64,000 bases of DNA from Candidatus Nitrohelix vancouverensis (GCA_015698305.1 CP048620.1:124001-188000); one strand, 5' to 3'. Positions 1-11,217 are shown, numbered from the stretch's first letter. Translations and numbers: made by a program. The notes: generated from the letters alone by a model not told the origin.

Positions 1-303
1 TGAGATCGCCTGGGGAATCTGGTCGTTGGCGTAATAAGCCAGGCCCAGGTTATTACGCGCTTCAAAAGAGCGCGGATTGTTCTTCAGAAATTCGTTCCAG
101 AATTTAATCGCTTCCAGAATATGCCCTGCGCCCTGCAACTGAAGCGCTTGAGAATACAACTCCTGGTCAGTAGCGGACAATTGCTCCGGCGGCGTATCAA
201 GGAGATTGCCCGGAAGGTTTGCGCACGCAAAAAACAGCGTAAAAATCAGCGGGGAAAAGAAACGGAATGCAGGGGTGAAAACTTTTAAATAGTTGAGCTT
301 CAT
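1..303 (-). CDS. TPR lipoprotein, 3'-truncated by window edge
   Basis: The first 101 codons of a gene that runs off the left edge are visible. The start is an ATG at 303. The N-terminus has a hydrophobic stretch ending in a lipobox-like FFAC-A, so the mature protein is probably a lipid-anchored periplasmic protein. After a short linker a TPR-type helix pair begins (LEAIKFWNEFLKNNPRS, then ARNNLGLAYYANDQ). TPR lipoproteins usually act as scaffolds in envelope complexes; no specific role can be assigned from this fragment. It diverges from the thiamine operon, and only about 40 bp separates its start from the operon's proposed promoter. Confidence 0.75.
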   Translation of the reverse strand, partial: MKLNYLKVFTPAFRFFSPLIFTLFFACANLPGNLLDTPPEQLSATDQELYSQALQLQGAGHILEAIKFWNEFLKNNPRSFEARNNLGLAYYANDQIPQAIS

Positions 304-344
304 AGCTTTCAATATACCTTAATTTGAATTTTCGTCAATATCTC

Positions 345-372
345 TTGACTTGAGACATTTTTAAAGTAATCT
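345..372 (+). promoter_or_regulatory. Candidate sigma-70 promoter for the thiamine operon
   Basis: TTGACT at 345-350 and TAATCT at 367-372 are separated by 16 bp and lie about 10 bp before the TPP aptamer. This is the expected place for the promoter of a riboswitch-led transcript. The -35 matches the consensus at 5 of 6 positions; the -10 is weaker. Confidence 0.5.
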
Positions 373-382
373 GAACAAGCAA

Positions 383-471
383 CTTCACTGGGGGCGTTTT
401 TTTAAACTGAGAGTCCAGCAATGGATAACCCCTAGCACCTGATCTGGATAATGCCAGCGAAGGAAAGTGAT
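383..471 (+). promoter_or_regulatory. TPP riboswitch (THI element)
   Basis: The conserved thi-box core is clear: CTGAGA at 407-412, an ACCC near 428, and ACCTGATCTGGATAATGCCA at 437-456 followed by GCGAAGGAAAGT. A P1 stem can form between TCACT (385-389) and AGTGA (466-470). The element sits directly upstream of thiS-thiG-thiE-thiC and is followed by an intrinsic terminator. TPP binding is therefore expected to attenuate transcription of the operon. Confidence 0.95.
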
Positions 472-491
472 TTTGTTGAACGCTCCACTTG

Positions 492-526
492 AAGCTGCAT
501 ACCTGTCACAGGTCTGCGGCTTTTTT
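492..526 (+). terminator. Riboswitch-controlled intrinsic terminator
   Basis: An imperfect stem pairs AAGC-TGC-ACCTGT with ACAGGT-GC-GGCTT around a tiny loop and is followed by six T residues (521-526). It lies between the TPP aptamer and thiS, so it is the likely expression platform: termination when TPP is bound, read-through when it is not. Confidence 0.75.
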
Positions 527-548
527 CATTTGAACAGGAAATCACAGT

Positions 549-755
549 TTGCTCTTAATTATCAATGGTAAAGAACGAGAAATCCACTCTAGCTCCACTA
601 TCGACGAATTGCTAGCGGAACTTGAGTTGACCGCCCCCCATATCGCCGTCGCCCTCAACCAGCAAGTCGTCCCAAGAGGGAAACGTCAATCGACCCTTTT
701 GAATGAAGGCGACCGCGTAGAGATTGTTCATGCCGTTGGCGGCGGTTGCCGCTAG
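549..755 (+). CDS. thiS: Thiamine sulfur-carrier protein ThiS
   Basis: A 68-residue ubiquitin-fold sulfur carrier; the family is normally 65-70 residues. It carries the thiocarboxylate sulfur that ThiG uses to build the thiazole ring. The family signature near the end (ALNQQVVPR, then [13 protein letters not shown]) is present. The start is a TTG at 549, preceded by AGGAA. Unlike typical ThiS, which ends at the functional Gly-Gly, this protein has Cys-Arg after GGG. The glycine carboxyl end would need exposing before adenylation, or the extension is tolerated. thiG follows 26 bp downstream. No thiF is present in the window. Confidence 0.93.
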   Translation: MLLIINGKEREIHSSSTIDELLAELELTAPHIAVALNQQVVPRGKRQSTLLNEGDRVEIVHAVGGGCR

Positions 756-781
756 GGGAATTCAACACTAAAGGCTCTTTA

Positions 782-1563
782 ATGAATCGAAAAGAATCAA
801 CAGAACTTAAAATTGGCGACCGGACTTTCAAGTCCCGTTTGATCGTTGGCACCGGGAAGTACGCCTCATTCGAACAGAACCGCGAAGCGCTGGAAGCCTC
901 CGGCGCCGAAATGGTCACCGTCGCGGTTCGACGCATTGAACTGGACAAAAGCAAGGACTCGATCCTGAATTTTATCGACCCGAAAAAATATCACTTACTG
1001 CCCAACACGGCGGGTTGCTACTCCGTCAAGGAAACCGTGATGACCTGCCAGCTGGCGCGCGAAGCCGGACTGGGAAATATGGTGAAGGTCGAAGTCATTG
1101 GCGATGAAAAAACCCTGTTCCCGGACAACGAAGCCACGCTCGAAGCCTCTGAAATTCTGATCAAGGACGGTTTTCAGGTGCTTCCCTACTGCTCCGACGA
1201 CGTGATCCTCTGCAAAAAACTCGAGGCCATCGGTTGCTCGGCGGTCATGCCGCTGGCGGCTCCCATCGGTTCGGGACTGGGCGTGTGCAACCCCTACACC
1301 ATCAAACTGATACTCGAAGCCGTGAACATTCCCGTCATTGTCGACGCCGGAGTGGGCACCGCCTCCGACGCCTGCAAGGCGATGGAGCTTGGAGTCGACG
1401 GCTTGCTGATGAACACGGCGATCGCCGGGGCGCAAAACCCGCTGAAAATGGCGCGCGCCATGAAACTGGCGACCGAAGCCGGGCGACTGGCTTATGAAGC
1501 GGGACGCATACCGCGCAAACTCTACGCTTCTGCCAGCAGTCCTCTGGAGGGGATGATAGATAT

Positions 1564-1567
<4 letters not shown>
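782..1567 (+). CDS. thiG: Thiazole synthase ThiG
   Basis: A 261-residue TIM-barrel enzyme that condenses DXP, dehydroglycine and ThiS-thiocarboxylate sulfur into thiazole phosphate. Signature blocks in order are [16 protein letters not shown], the Schiff-base lysine region [33 protein letters not shown] and NTAIAGA. The length matches the family (about 255-265). I chose ATG 782 because it begins just before the conserved [17 protein letters not shown] block; an in-frame ATG at 746 would lie inside thiS and add 12 unconserved residues. The stop overlaps the TTG start of thiE, suggesting translational coupling. Confidence 0.95.
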
Positions 1568-4145
<2,578 letters not shown>

Positions 4146-4161
4146 TCGCGCAAGACAAATT

Positions 4162-4197
4162 AAAAGCCCCCGCCCTTCACAGGGCGGGGGCTTTTTT
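4162..4197 (+). terminator. Intrinsic terminator of the thi operon
   Basis: AAGCCCCCGCCCT pairs with AGGGCGGGGGCTT around a 3-4 nt loop and is followed by six T. It is a strong GC stem just after the thiC stop. Confidence 0.92.
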
Positions 4198-4235
4198 ATT
4201 TGGCTCTATGAGAGCATACCGTCCAGTCCTCACCA

Positions 4236-4272
4236 CAAAAAAAGAGACCGCCCCGGGGTGGGCGGTCTCTTC
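4236..4272 (-). terminator. Intrinsic terminator of the htrA-like gene
   Basis: On the minus strand, AAGAGACCGCC pairs with GGCGGTCTCTT and is followed by a seven-T run (A run at 4237-4243 on +). It lies about 30 bp past the protease stop and is back to back with the thi terminator in this convergent interval. The stem is flanked by a further CACCAC/GTGGTG pair. Confidence 0.88.
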
Positions 4273-4302
4273 GTGGTGAGCGGCGTTGGGGGAAAAGGAG
4301 TG

Positions 4303-5424
4303 TTAAACCCCCATCGCCTCGGGGACAAGCGTTAATACTTGACTCTTACCGGCTCGCAGAATCTCCACCTCTACCTTGTCGCCGGGGTGGACTGCCGCGA
4401 CCGATTTCGGCAGAATATCCATCGCGTCGATGATTTTGCCTGCAAATTTCACGATCACGTCGCCGCGCTTCAGTCCGCCTTTATCCGCCGGACCGCCAGG
4501 TTCCACGTCGCTGACAAGCGCGCCTTTCTGGTCCATGCTCAATTGCATGGCCTCTGCAAGTTCCGGGGTGATCTGCTGGATCATCACGCCGAGCCAGCCG
4601 CGCGTGACTTTGCCGTCTGTTTTCAAATCATCCAAAATGGTTTTTGCCATATTGATCGGAAGCGCAAAACCGATCCCGATATTGCCTCCTGACTGCCCCG
4701 GAAGGATCGCCGTGTTGATGCCGATCACTTCGCCCTGCAAGTTGACCAGCGGCCCGCCGCTGTTGCCGGGGTTGATGGAGGCGTCGGTCTGAATGAACTC
4801 ATCGTAGGGACCCGCGCCGATATTTCGATGCTTGGCGCTCACAACGCCCACCGTCACCGAATGAGTCAATCCGAAAGGATTACCGATCGCGACCACCCAT
4901 TCGCCCACGTTCAGGCGATCGGAGTCGCCCAGTTTGATGAAGGGAAACGTTTCGCCGTTTGACGCTTCAATTTTGATCAAGGCGATATCCGTCTTGGGGT
5001 CGGCGCCGATCACTTTGGCGTCGTATTCCTTGCCGTCCATCAGGCTGACTTTTAATTTCTGAGAACCGTCGACCACATGGTGGTTGGTCAAAATATAGCC
5101 CTGCGCGTCAATTAAAAATCCCGAACCGGCCCCGCCCTGTTGCGGCGGTTGCTGTCCCGGAGGGAATCCTCCGAAAGGCCCGCGGCTCATTTTCTCAAAA
5201 CCGCTTATCGAACGCACGCCGACCACCGCCGGGTTTTGTTGAGTGGCTATTTTCTCCACGATATTGGTTCCCACCAGTCCCGGTACGCCTGCGTTGCCGG
5301 AAACCTCATGGGCCAAGGCCGACGCATGACCCGGAATCGACGGACCGATGATTTGCGCAACTGGAAGGGCAAAAATTCCTATCATCAAAAATGCCGCTAA
5401 TTTCATTTTCACTAAATTCTTCAT
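4303..5424 (-). CDS. Periplasmic HtrA/Deg-family serine protease with one PDZ
   Basis: A 373-residue exported trypsin-like protease. Start ATG 5424 is preceded by GAGGAAG and gives a clean signal peptide (MKNLVKMKLAAFLMIGIF); a longer in-frame start at 5484 lacks this logic. The catalytic triad is visible: His in TNHHVVDG (about residue 116), Asp in KTDIALIKI (146) and Ser in NPGNSGGP (222). A single C-terminal PDZ domain follows (GWLGVMIQQITPEL to the end), so it is closer to DegS/HhoB than to two-PDZ DegP. A Gly/Pro/Gln-rich insert precedes the protease domain. The likely role is envelope protein quality control. Confidence 0.92.
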   Translation of the reverse strand: MKNLVKMKLAAFLMIGIFALPVAQIIGPSIPGHASALAHEVSGNAGVPGLVGTNIVEKIATQQNPAVVGVRSISGFEKMSRGPFGGFPPGQQPPQQGGAGSGFLIDAQGYILTNHHVVDGSQKLKVSLMDGKEYDAKVIGADPKTDIALIKIEASNGETFPFIKLGDSDRLNVGEWVVAIGNPFGLTHSVTVGVVSAKHRNIGAGPYDEFIQTDASINPGNSGGPLVNLQGEVIGINTAILPGQSGGNIGIGFALPINMAKTILDDLKTDGKVTRGWLGVMIQQITPELAEAMQLSMDQKGALVSDVEPGGPADKGGLKRGDVIVKFAGKIIDAMDILPKSVAAVHPGDKVEVEILRAGKSQVLTLVPEAMGV

Positions 5425-5694
5425 GTCTTCCTCCCGCCTGGAATAGATGCAATGCAATTCCGGTGTTTCATTCACCCGAGGCAATGAAACCGTTTCTTGT
5501 TAAAACTAGAATAAGGTTTGAAGATTAAAAACCGCTTAAGTGGAAATTAAGATTTTTTAACGCAGAATCCGCGCCCGGGCGAGTCGCCGGAAGCGTTAAA
5601 AGGTGGATGCGCCCTGAATTTACAGGGGAACAGAGGGATGAAGAAACTATCGGGGATAAAAAGAAAGGGCGCTCGAAAGAGACGCCCTTGAAAA

Positions 5695-6435
5695 TTATTT
5701 GGCCTGACCTTGCTTGGCGACCGCTTCGGCGGCCTTGCGAATCTCTTCGGGATCGCCCAGATAATAATGTTTGACGGGAGTCAAATCATCGTTCAGTTCG
5801 TAAACCAGGGGGATGCCCGTTGGAATATTCAGTTCCGTAATGTCTTCCTCGCTGACGTTATCCAGATGCTTGACCAGCGCGCGCAAGCTGTTGCCGTGGG
5901 CGCAGATCAACACGCGCTGACCTTGCTTGAGCGTGGGCACGATAGCGTCGAACCAGTAGGGAAGAAAACGGTCCACCGTATCGTTCAGCGCTTCCGCTCG
6001 CGGCAGGTTGGGGATTCCCTGATAGCGCGGGTCTTTTTCAGGAAGCCGGGGATCGTTATCTTCCAGCGACGGCGGTTGGATCGAATAACTGCGGCGCCAG
6101 ATCTTCACCTGATCTTCTCCATGCTTCGCCGCCGTCTCCGCCTTGTCCAGTCCCTGCAATCCGCCGTAATGTCGCTCGTTCAAACGCCAGGAGCGGTGAA
6201 CCGGAATCCACATCAAATCCATTTCATCCAGAACCAGCCAGAGGGTTCGAATGGCGCGCTTCAAAACCGAAGTGTAGGCCAGATCAAAATCATATCCTTC
6301 CTTCTTCAACAAAGCGCCTGCGGCTCGGGCTTCCTGTTGCCCCTGATCGGTCAAATCCACATCGGTCCAGCCGGTGAACCGGTTTTCCAGGTTCCATTGG
6401 CTCTGTCCGTGACGAAGTAAGACAATTTTTATCAT
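5695..6435 (-). CDS. gpmA: 2,3-bisphosphoglycerate-dependent phosphoglycerate mutase
   Basis: A 246-residue histidine phosphatase-superfamily enzyme interconverting 3- and 2-phosphoglycerate in glycolysis and gluconeogenesis. It has the phospho-histidine motif [11 protein letters not shown], then [12 protein letters not shown], and a second catalytic histidine in [15 protein letters not shown]. The length matches dPGM (about 250). Start ATG 6435 is preceded by GGAGAGG at 9 nt; an upstream in-frame GTG at 6444 would sit on top of that SD. It appears monocistronic. Confidence 0.95.
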   Translation of the reverse strand: MIKIVLLRHGQSQWNLENRFTGWTDVDLTDQGQQEARAAGALLKKEGYDFDLAYTSVLKRAIRTLWLVLDEMDLMWIPVHRSWRLNERHYGGLQGLDKAETAAKHGEDQVKIWRRSYSIQPPSLEDNDPRLPEKDPRYQGIPNLPRAEALNDTVDRFLPYWFDAIVPTLKQGQRVLICAHGNSLRALVKHLDNVSEEDITELNIPTGIPLVYELNDDLTPVKHYYLGDPEEIRKAAEAVAKQGQAK

Positions 6436-6537
6436 GAATATCACCCTCTCCAGCTAATACATTGATATTTAAAGAATAACTGTATTTTGTGGGGTCCATT
6501 GAGCTGAACCCCATTCTGTGGTGGGCAAGTATAACAT

Positions 6538-6590
6538 AAGCCCTGCAATGTTCATCTTGCGGATTGACAGAATTCCCGAAAGCCCTGCAA
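6538..6590. repeat. 11-bp direct repeat upstream of gpmA
   Basis: AAGCCCTGCAA occurs at 6538-6548 and 6580-6590, a centre-to-centre spacing of 42 bp (about four helical turns), in the interval shared by gpmA (-) and the HD-GYP gene (+). It could be a paired operator or chance. Nothing else conserved was seen. Confidence 0.3.
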
Positions 6591-6724
6591 AAACAACGCA
6601 AAATGATTGACTTTTCGCAAGTTACAGCCTATATTCAAGGCACTCTAAAATTTGAATCGTTAGCGTTGAACGTCTAACTCAACCGGTCTCTATAGAGACG
6701 ACTCATTTGTGTGGAGAACATGGC

Positions 6725-7714
6725 ATGGATTCCATTGTCCGCTTTTATCGCAAAATCAATTCTGATTTCCTGAACCCAAAATGGAAAGACGGATTTGAGA
6801 TCCATTATAAAGTGGTCAACGCTGGAGGCGAGCAACGTTTTTTTAAATTCGCTGATTACACTCCCGATATCCACGAACGAATCAAGACCATGCTGGAAAA
6901 CGCCGACAGTCAGGAGTTTTTCATTCATGAGACCGACCTGATTAAATTCTACAAAAATTTCTATATCGCCGACCTGCAAACCTCGCTGGATCGTCGCGGC
7001 TATTCGCCCGCGTTGATGAAACAGGCCTACACCGTCGCCTGTCGCATCATGAAAGAATACTTCGACAATATCGGATCGCCCAGAGTGCTACGCACCCTGA
7101 CCAGCGTTGTTGACATTATTGCCCAATGCATTTCGCAATGGCGCCCCGGCATCGCCGACATTTATGCGATGGTCGACAAGAGCGCCCACCATCACACGCA
7201 TTGCGTGAACGTAGGCCTCTACGCTATGACTCTTGCGGTCCGCTTCAAAATGCAGGACACCGCCGTTAAAGAACTGGGGCTGGGCGGCATGCTCATTGAT
7301 ATCGGCAACAAAGAACTCGACGCCGACCTCTTCCAGAAAGACGAACTGGACCCGGACGAACGCAAACTGATCCGCAAGCATCCGTCTGCAGGACGAAAAA
7401 AATTGAACGACATGAAATGCTTCAGCCCGGTCATTCTTTCGATGGTCGGAGAGCATCATGAAAAATTCAGCGGCGAAGGATACCCGCACGGTCTGGCTGG
7501 CGAAAAAATTTCCCTGTACGCGCGCGTCATCGCAATCATGGACGTCTTCGATGCCCTGACCTGCTCGCGATCTTACCGGGAAGCCCTGCCTCCCAACAAG
7601 GCGCTGTCCATGATGAAGTCGGAGATGCCCGGACATTTCGACGAACGCCTGGTCCTCAACTTCATCAAGATCATTGCCGCTGAGAAAAATGACTCCGCAG
7701 TGAAAACGACCTGA
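6725..7714 (+). CDS. HD-GYP-type protein with degenerate HD motif
   Basis: A 329-residue cytosolic protein. The C-terminal half is an HD-GYP domain of the cyclic-di-GMP phosphodiesterase type: HHHTHCVNV, KHPSAGRKKL, GEHHEKFSGEGYPHGLAG and IAIMDVFDALTCSRSY. The central HD doublet, normally LLHDIGK, reads MLIDIGN, so the histidine and the following lysine are lost while the aspartate remains. The HHE and GYP motifs are intact. The N-terminal ~130 residues are not recognisable. It may be a reduced-activity enzyme or a c-di-GMP effector. ATG 6725 is preceded by GGAG. Confidence 0.85.
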   Translation: MDSIVRFYRKINSDFLNPKWKDGFEIHYKVVNAGGEQRFFKFADYTPDIHERIKTMLENADSQEFFIHETDLIKFYKNFYIADLQTSLDRRGYSPALMKQAYTVACRIMKEYFDNIGSPRVLRTLTSVVDIIAQCISQWRPGIADIYAMVDKSAHHHTHCVNVGLYAMTLAVRFKMQDTAVKELGLGGMLIDIGNKELDADLFQKDELDPDERKLIRKHPSAGRKKLNDMKCFSPVILSMVGEHHEKFSGEGYPHGLAGEKISLYARVIAIMDVFDALTCSRSYREALPPNKALSMMKSEMPGHFDERLVLNFIKIIAAEKNDSAVKTT

Positions 7715-7772
7715 AACGCTCTATTTGCGCTGTCCCAGCCCTTGCAATTCAGGAGAAACGAAAAGTTTTAAC

Positions 7773-7802
7773 TTGACCCTTTCTCTTTCAAACTGATAGC
7801 AT
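7773..7802 (+). promoter_or_regulatory. Candidate sigma-70 promoter for the 7.8-11.7 kb operon
   Basis: TTGACC (7773-7778) and TAGCAT (7797-7802) are spaced 18 bp and lie 34 bp before the first gene of the co-directional block. The -35 is good; the -10 is only moderate. Confidence 0.4.
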
Positions 7803-7835
7803 GACTCCAAATTGATTCATTATCCGGAAGACCGT

Positions 7836-8276
7836 ATGTTATTTCGTAGTCTCCTCATTCTAATGACCCTTGTTTGCGCGAGCTGGTCCAGCCACGCTTT
7901 CGCGCATCCCGGACACGGCGCCATGACCTTGCACGAGCACGACACCATGGTTCCGCACAAGTCTGCGGTCGCCAAACCCCACAACGGTTTGCATGAAAAG
8001 GATCACTGCGAGACGCACGGACATTCTAAAACGATGCCCTGTCCCCACACATCGGGCAAACCCGACGGGCTCAGCGAATCCTGCGTGACAAGCCTTTGTT
8101 GCGACCATTCGGGAACCCAGGGCGCGACTTCTTCCGGCGCTAATTCTCCATTGCTACACTCTTCACAAGGCCCTGAATCGGGTCCCGGTTCGTCCAGCCA
8201 GTCTCTTGGCGCCACAGACGCACCATCGTATTCATGCGACAACGCATCACCCGAACCGCCTCCAAAGTCCCTGTAA
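7836..8276 (+). CDS. Secreted His/Cys-rich small protein, CPH family copy 1
   Basis: A 146-residue protein with a signal peptide (MLFRSLLILMTLVCAS..SHAFA) and a mature N-terminus starting HPGHG. It is rich in His, Met and Cys. The core HC-x10-CPH-x16-CC is shared with two other genes in this window (11218-11712 and 44528-44956), as is a Pro-rich C-terminus (PEPPPKSL). The composition suggests periplasmic metal binding, with copper the natural guess; this is inference. ATG 7836 is preceded by GGAAG; an in-frame upstream start at 7812 would put charged residues before the signal peptide. It heads a run of six co-directional genes. Confidence 0.75.
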   Translation: MLFRSLLILMTLVCASWSSHAFAHPGHGAMTLHEHDTMVPHKSAVAKPHNGLHEKDHCETHGHSKTMPCPHTSGKPDGLSESCVTSLCCDHSGTQGATSSGANSPLLHSSQGPESGPGSSSQSLGATDAPSYSCDNASPEPPPKSL

Positions 8277-8429
8277 ACATCCTCTAATTATTTTTTTGGC
8301 AGTCGTCTTGCCTGAAACAACGCTGAAATTCCAGCGCAATGATTCAGCTCGACAGAATCATAAATTCGAGACCGTTTGAGTTCCGTTACCCTTTGCATGG
8401 GACTTTGATACAGCTTTGAAAGGTTGCTC

Positions 8430-9575
8430 ATGAAATCGATTCGATCTTTGTTATCTATCTTTATAATTTTTATGCTGGGACTGATTCTGTCCCCAAAATC
8501 GGCTACAGCCTATGTCGGACTCTGTTGCGCGCATTGCGGCGGCAACATGCCGCTCAATATCATGGGCGGCGGCATTCCTGAAACGCATGAGTTTCGCTTC
8601 AAAATCAGCCAGAGCTTCATGCGCATGGGTCCCTATAAAGACGGAAGCGACGACATCGATCCTTCCACCCTGCTCGGCGCGAACAACGGAACCACCTTCG
8701 CCGCCGTGCCTGCTGAAATGCGCATGTACATGACCATGGTCAGCGCCGCCTATTCTTTCACCGACGATTTCGCCGCGATGGTGATGACCAGCTACAAACG
8801 AAACGACATGCCCATGCTCCTGAACGGAGCGCTCGGCGGTTTCAACATGTTTTCCGAAGGCATCGGCGACACCAAAGTTCTGGGTAAATACCGATTGATG
8901 GCGGACGACAATCTCGCTCCGACCCGGCAGATCTCCGCCGTCTTTGGCCTCTCCGTCCCGACAGGGAGCATCGACGAAGGTTTCAAGAATCACCCCAACG
9001 CCGCGTTTCAAGGACGCATTCTGCCTTTTCGCATGCAGTTGGGTAGCGGCACCTTCGATCCGATTCTTGGCCTGACCTATCAAGGTTCCAAAGACCCTTA
9101 CTGGTACGGCGCCAACCTGCAATACACCGGACGCTGGTACGACAACGATCAGGGCTATCATCAGGGTCAGGAAATCGCCCTCGACCTCTACACGATGATG
9201 CAGTTTCACCCGAAAGCGGTCGCGCATTTCCAATTGAATAACAAATATGAAGGCAAGTACAGCGCGGAACCCTTCGACCAGCGCATCAAAGGCGAAGGCC
9301 ACGCGGGCAATATTCCTGCAGGACAATTTCTCAGCCCGCTGTTCGACCCGCACAATTACGGCGGCTATAAACTGACGGCGACGGCGGGCATTCAGTTTCA
9401 GCCCATCCCATTGCAGATCGTGGAGCTCGATGTCAGCATTCCTCTGTATCAGGATTTGAACGGCCCGCAACTCGCCGACGACTGGAAAATTCAGGCGACC
9501 TGGTATTGGGAAGTCCCGACCAGCAAGAGCCGACGTCACACGGGAACCCATGCTCCGAAGGAACTGGGTTTCTAA
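8430..9575 (+). CDS. Outer-membrane beta-barrel protein with Cys-rich N-terminus
   Basis: A 381-residue exported protein with a signal peptide ending near SATA. The mature N-terminus carries CCAHCGGN followed by a Gly/Met-rich stretch, then about 12-14 amphipathic beta segments with alternating aromatic residues, as in porin-like or transporter-like barrels. No enzyme motif is seen. The Cys motif and many Met/His residues fit a metal-related outer-membrane protein. ATG 8430 follows AAAGG. The stop overlaps the start of the lipocytochrome gene. Neighbours suggest a joint envelope redox or metal role; the substrate is unknown. Confidence 0.75.
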   Translation: MKSIRSLLSIFIIFMLGLILSPKSATAYVGLCCAHCGGNMPLNIMGGGIPETHEFRFKISQSFMRMGPYKDGSDDIDPSTLLGANNGTTFAAVPAEMRMYMTMVSAAYSFTDDFAAMVMTSYKRNDMPMLLNGALGGFNMFSEGIGDTKVLGKYRLMADDNLAPTRQISAVFGLSVPTGSIDEGFKNHPNAAFQGRILPFRMQLGSGTFDPILGLTYQGSKDPYWYGANLQYTGRWYDNDQGYHQGQEIALDLYTMMQFHPKAVAHFQLNNKYEGKYSAEPFDQRIKGEGHAGNIPAGQFLSPLFDPHNYGGYKLTATAGIQFQPIPLQIVELDVSIPLYQDLNGPQLADDWKIQATWYWEVPTSKSRRHTGTHAPKELGF

Positions 9576-9865
9576 TGAAACGCCCGATTGCTAAAACGCA
9601 TTCATTGGCGATAGCGGCGGTCCTTCTGGGACTCGCCGCCTGCGCCGGGATCAATCAGCTTCCCGAAGAGGGAAGCGCGGATGCGGAGCTGTATCGCAGT
9701 CGATGCACAAGCTGTCATGGACAACCGCATCCATCGCGCCACACGCCGCAGGAGTGGGAGCATTATGTCGGCCTGATGGAACAGCATATGAAGGATAAGA
9801 ATATTGAATTTTCACCGCAGGATAAAAAGATAATTCTCAATTATTTGAAACGCAACGCCCGATAG
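9575..9865 (+). CDS. Monohaem c-type cytochrome lipoprotein
   Basis: A 96-residue protein. It has an N-terminal signal with lipobox LAAC, then one haem-binding CTSCH motif (RCTSCHGQPHPSRHT). Downstream methionines (GLMEQHMKDKN) could supply the distal haem ligand. The size and layout match small membrane-tethered class I-like cytochromes that pass electrons in the periplasm. ATG 9575 overlaps the stop of the beta-barrel gene (TAATG), implying translational coupling. A TlpA-like thioredoxin follows after 9 bp, so the pair may share a redox task. Confidence 0.88.
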   Translation: MKRPIAKTHSLAIAAVLLGLAACAGINQLPEEGSADAELYRSRCTSCHGQPHPSRHTPQEWEHYVGLMEQHMKDKNIEFSPQDKKIILNYLKRNAR

Positions 9866-9874
9866 GAAACCGTT

Positions 9875-10411
9875 ATGAAACGCGCCTTCACAATACTTAC
9901 GATCACCGCAAGTCTGCTGTACAGCGCACTGGCCTGGGCGCATTCTCCCATCTACGAAAAAATGGGAGTGGTGCCGCCGCGTACAGAGAAGGCGGCCCCG
10001 CTGTTCACGCTGGAAAACATGCAAGGCCAGACCGTGCAGTTCGATCAGTATTTTGGCAAACCCCTGCTTCTGCATTTCTGGGCCACCTGGTGCGTTCCCT
10101 GTCGCGAAGAATTACCGGCCCTGCAAAAACTCTATGAGTCGATCGACCGCAACAATCTGGAAATCGTCGCGATCAACATCGACCGAGGCAACCGCGACCG
10201 GGTCGAGGAATACATCGCCGAAATGGGACTGACCTTTCCCATGCTTCTCGATCCCAATCAAAAGGTTCGACGCAATTATTATATCAACGGCCTGCCCACC
10301 AGCTATTTGATTGGGCCGGACGGGACCTTTCAGGGATTCATCTCTGGAGCAAGGAACTGGAATCTGCAAGATTCCAACGCTTTATTTTCGCTACTCAAGT
10401 CTCGCCAATGA
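9875..10411 (+). CDS. TlpA/ResA-like periplasmic thioredoxin
   Basis: A 178-residue exported thioredoxin-fold protein. A signal peptide (ending near ALAWA) is followed by the redox motif WATWCVPC and the cis-Pro loop GLPTSYLIGPDG. TlpA/ResA proteins reduce periplasmic thiols, for example apocytochrome c haem-site cysteines or copper-site cysteines of oxidase-assembly proteins. Here it sits between a c-type cytochrome and Cys/His-rich exported proteins, so it may keep their cysteines reduced (inference). The stop overlaps the next start by four bases (ATGA). Confidence 0.92.
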   Translation: MKRAFTILTITASLLYSALAWAHSPIYEKMGVVPPRTEKAAPLFTLENMQGQTVQFDQYFGKPLLLHFWATWCVPCREELPALQKLYESIDRNNLEIVAINIDRGNRDRVEEYIAEMGLTFPMLLDPNQKVRRNYYINGLPTSYLIGPDGTFQGFISGARNWNLQDSNALFSLLKSRQ

Positions 10412-11205
10412 GGAACTCTTTGCGCCCTGCGACTCGACTCTTATCGAGAGCGAACGCGGCGATTCTGATCGGATGGATTGGCAGTATCAGCCTAGCCGTA
10501 CCGGCGGCTCTGGGCGGCGAAGCGGAAACTATTGTGAAGACGCTGGACGAAAATTATTATTTTCCGCAAGCGCAAGGCTTGCAACATCTTCAGGCCACCG
10601 TCTCCATTGAGCAACGCGACATGACGGCGCAGGAGCCGCGTTATTTGAATCTGGCCCCGGCGCGAATGAGTTGGAAGCGGCACATTCGAGCCTTGCAGTT
10701 TATTCCTCTGGAAGGCGACAAGACGGACGAGGATTTTATGCAGTCGCAACAATTATTGAACAATTACAAGGAGATGTTTCTCCCTTCTCCATTGCAAACC
10801 GTGCTGGAGAACTATGAGGGAACGCTCAGAAAAAAAAGTCAGCACGCCGCGAACCTGCTGTTTCAGGCGAAAAGTCCAGGCGCGCCGATTCGCGCTTATG
10901 ACCTGCTGGCCGATACCCGGCAAGCCAGGATTCATAAAATGCGCATCGAGCAAAGACGCAACCCGATGGAAGTCACTGTGCAGTTTCGATACATTGAGCG
11001 CGAAGGAAAATGGCTGGTAGAAGAGACTCAGGCGGAGTTTGAAATCAACCGCGAATCTTACACAGAATGGACGCGCTACTCCTATACCCAGGTAGACGGT
11101 TTTTGGCTGGCGGACGGAATCCTTCAGGAACTCAGCCGGGCGGGGAAACCCGTTCAGTCGTATCGTTTCACGCTGAAAGATTTCAAGATAAACAGCATCC
11201 ATTGA
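10408..11205 (+). CDS. Exported protein of unknown function
   Basis: A 265-residue protein with an N-terminal signal sequence (hydrophobic AILIGWIGSISLAVPAALG). The mature part mixes helices and beta strands with repeated aromatic/basic strands (VTVQFRYIEREGKWLVEET, EFEINRESYTEWTRYSYTQ). This resembles the LolA/LolB-like or outer-membrane-lipoprotein-sorting fold in style, but there is no motif that proves it. It overlaps the TlpA-like gene by ATGA and is followed at 12 bp by the second CPH-family protein. It is probably part of the same envelope system. Confidence 0.6.
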   Translation: MRNSLRPATRLLSRANAAILIGWIGSISLAVPAALGGEAETIVKTLDENYYFPQAQGLQHLQATVSIEQRDMTAQEPRYLNLAPARMSWKRHIRALQFIPLEGDKTDEDFMQSQQLLNNYKEMFLPSPLQTVLENYEGTLRKKSQHAANLLFQAKSPGAPIRAYDLLADTRQARIHKMRIEQRRNPMEVTVQFRYIEREGKWLVEETQAEFEINRESYTEWTRYSYTQVDGFWLADGILQELSRAGKPVQSYRFTLKDFKINSIH

Positions 11206-11217
11206 TGATTTGATTTT

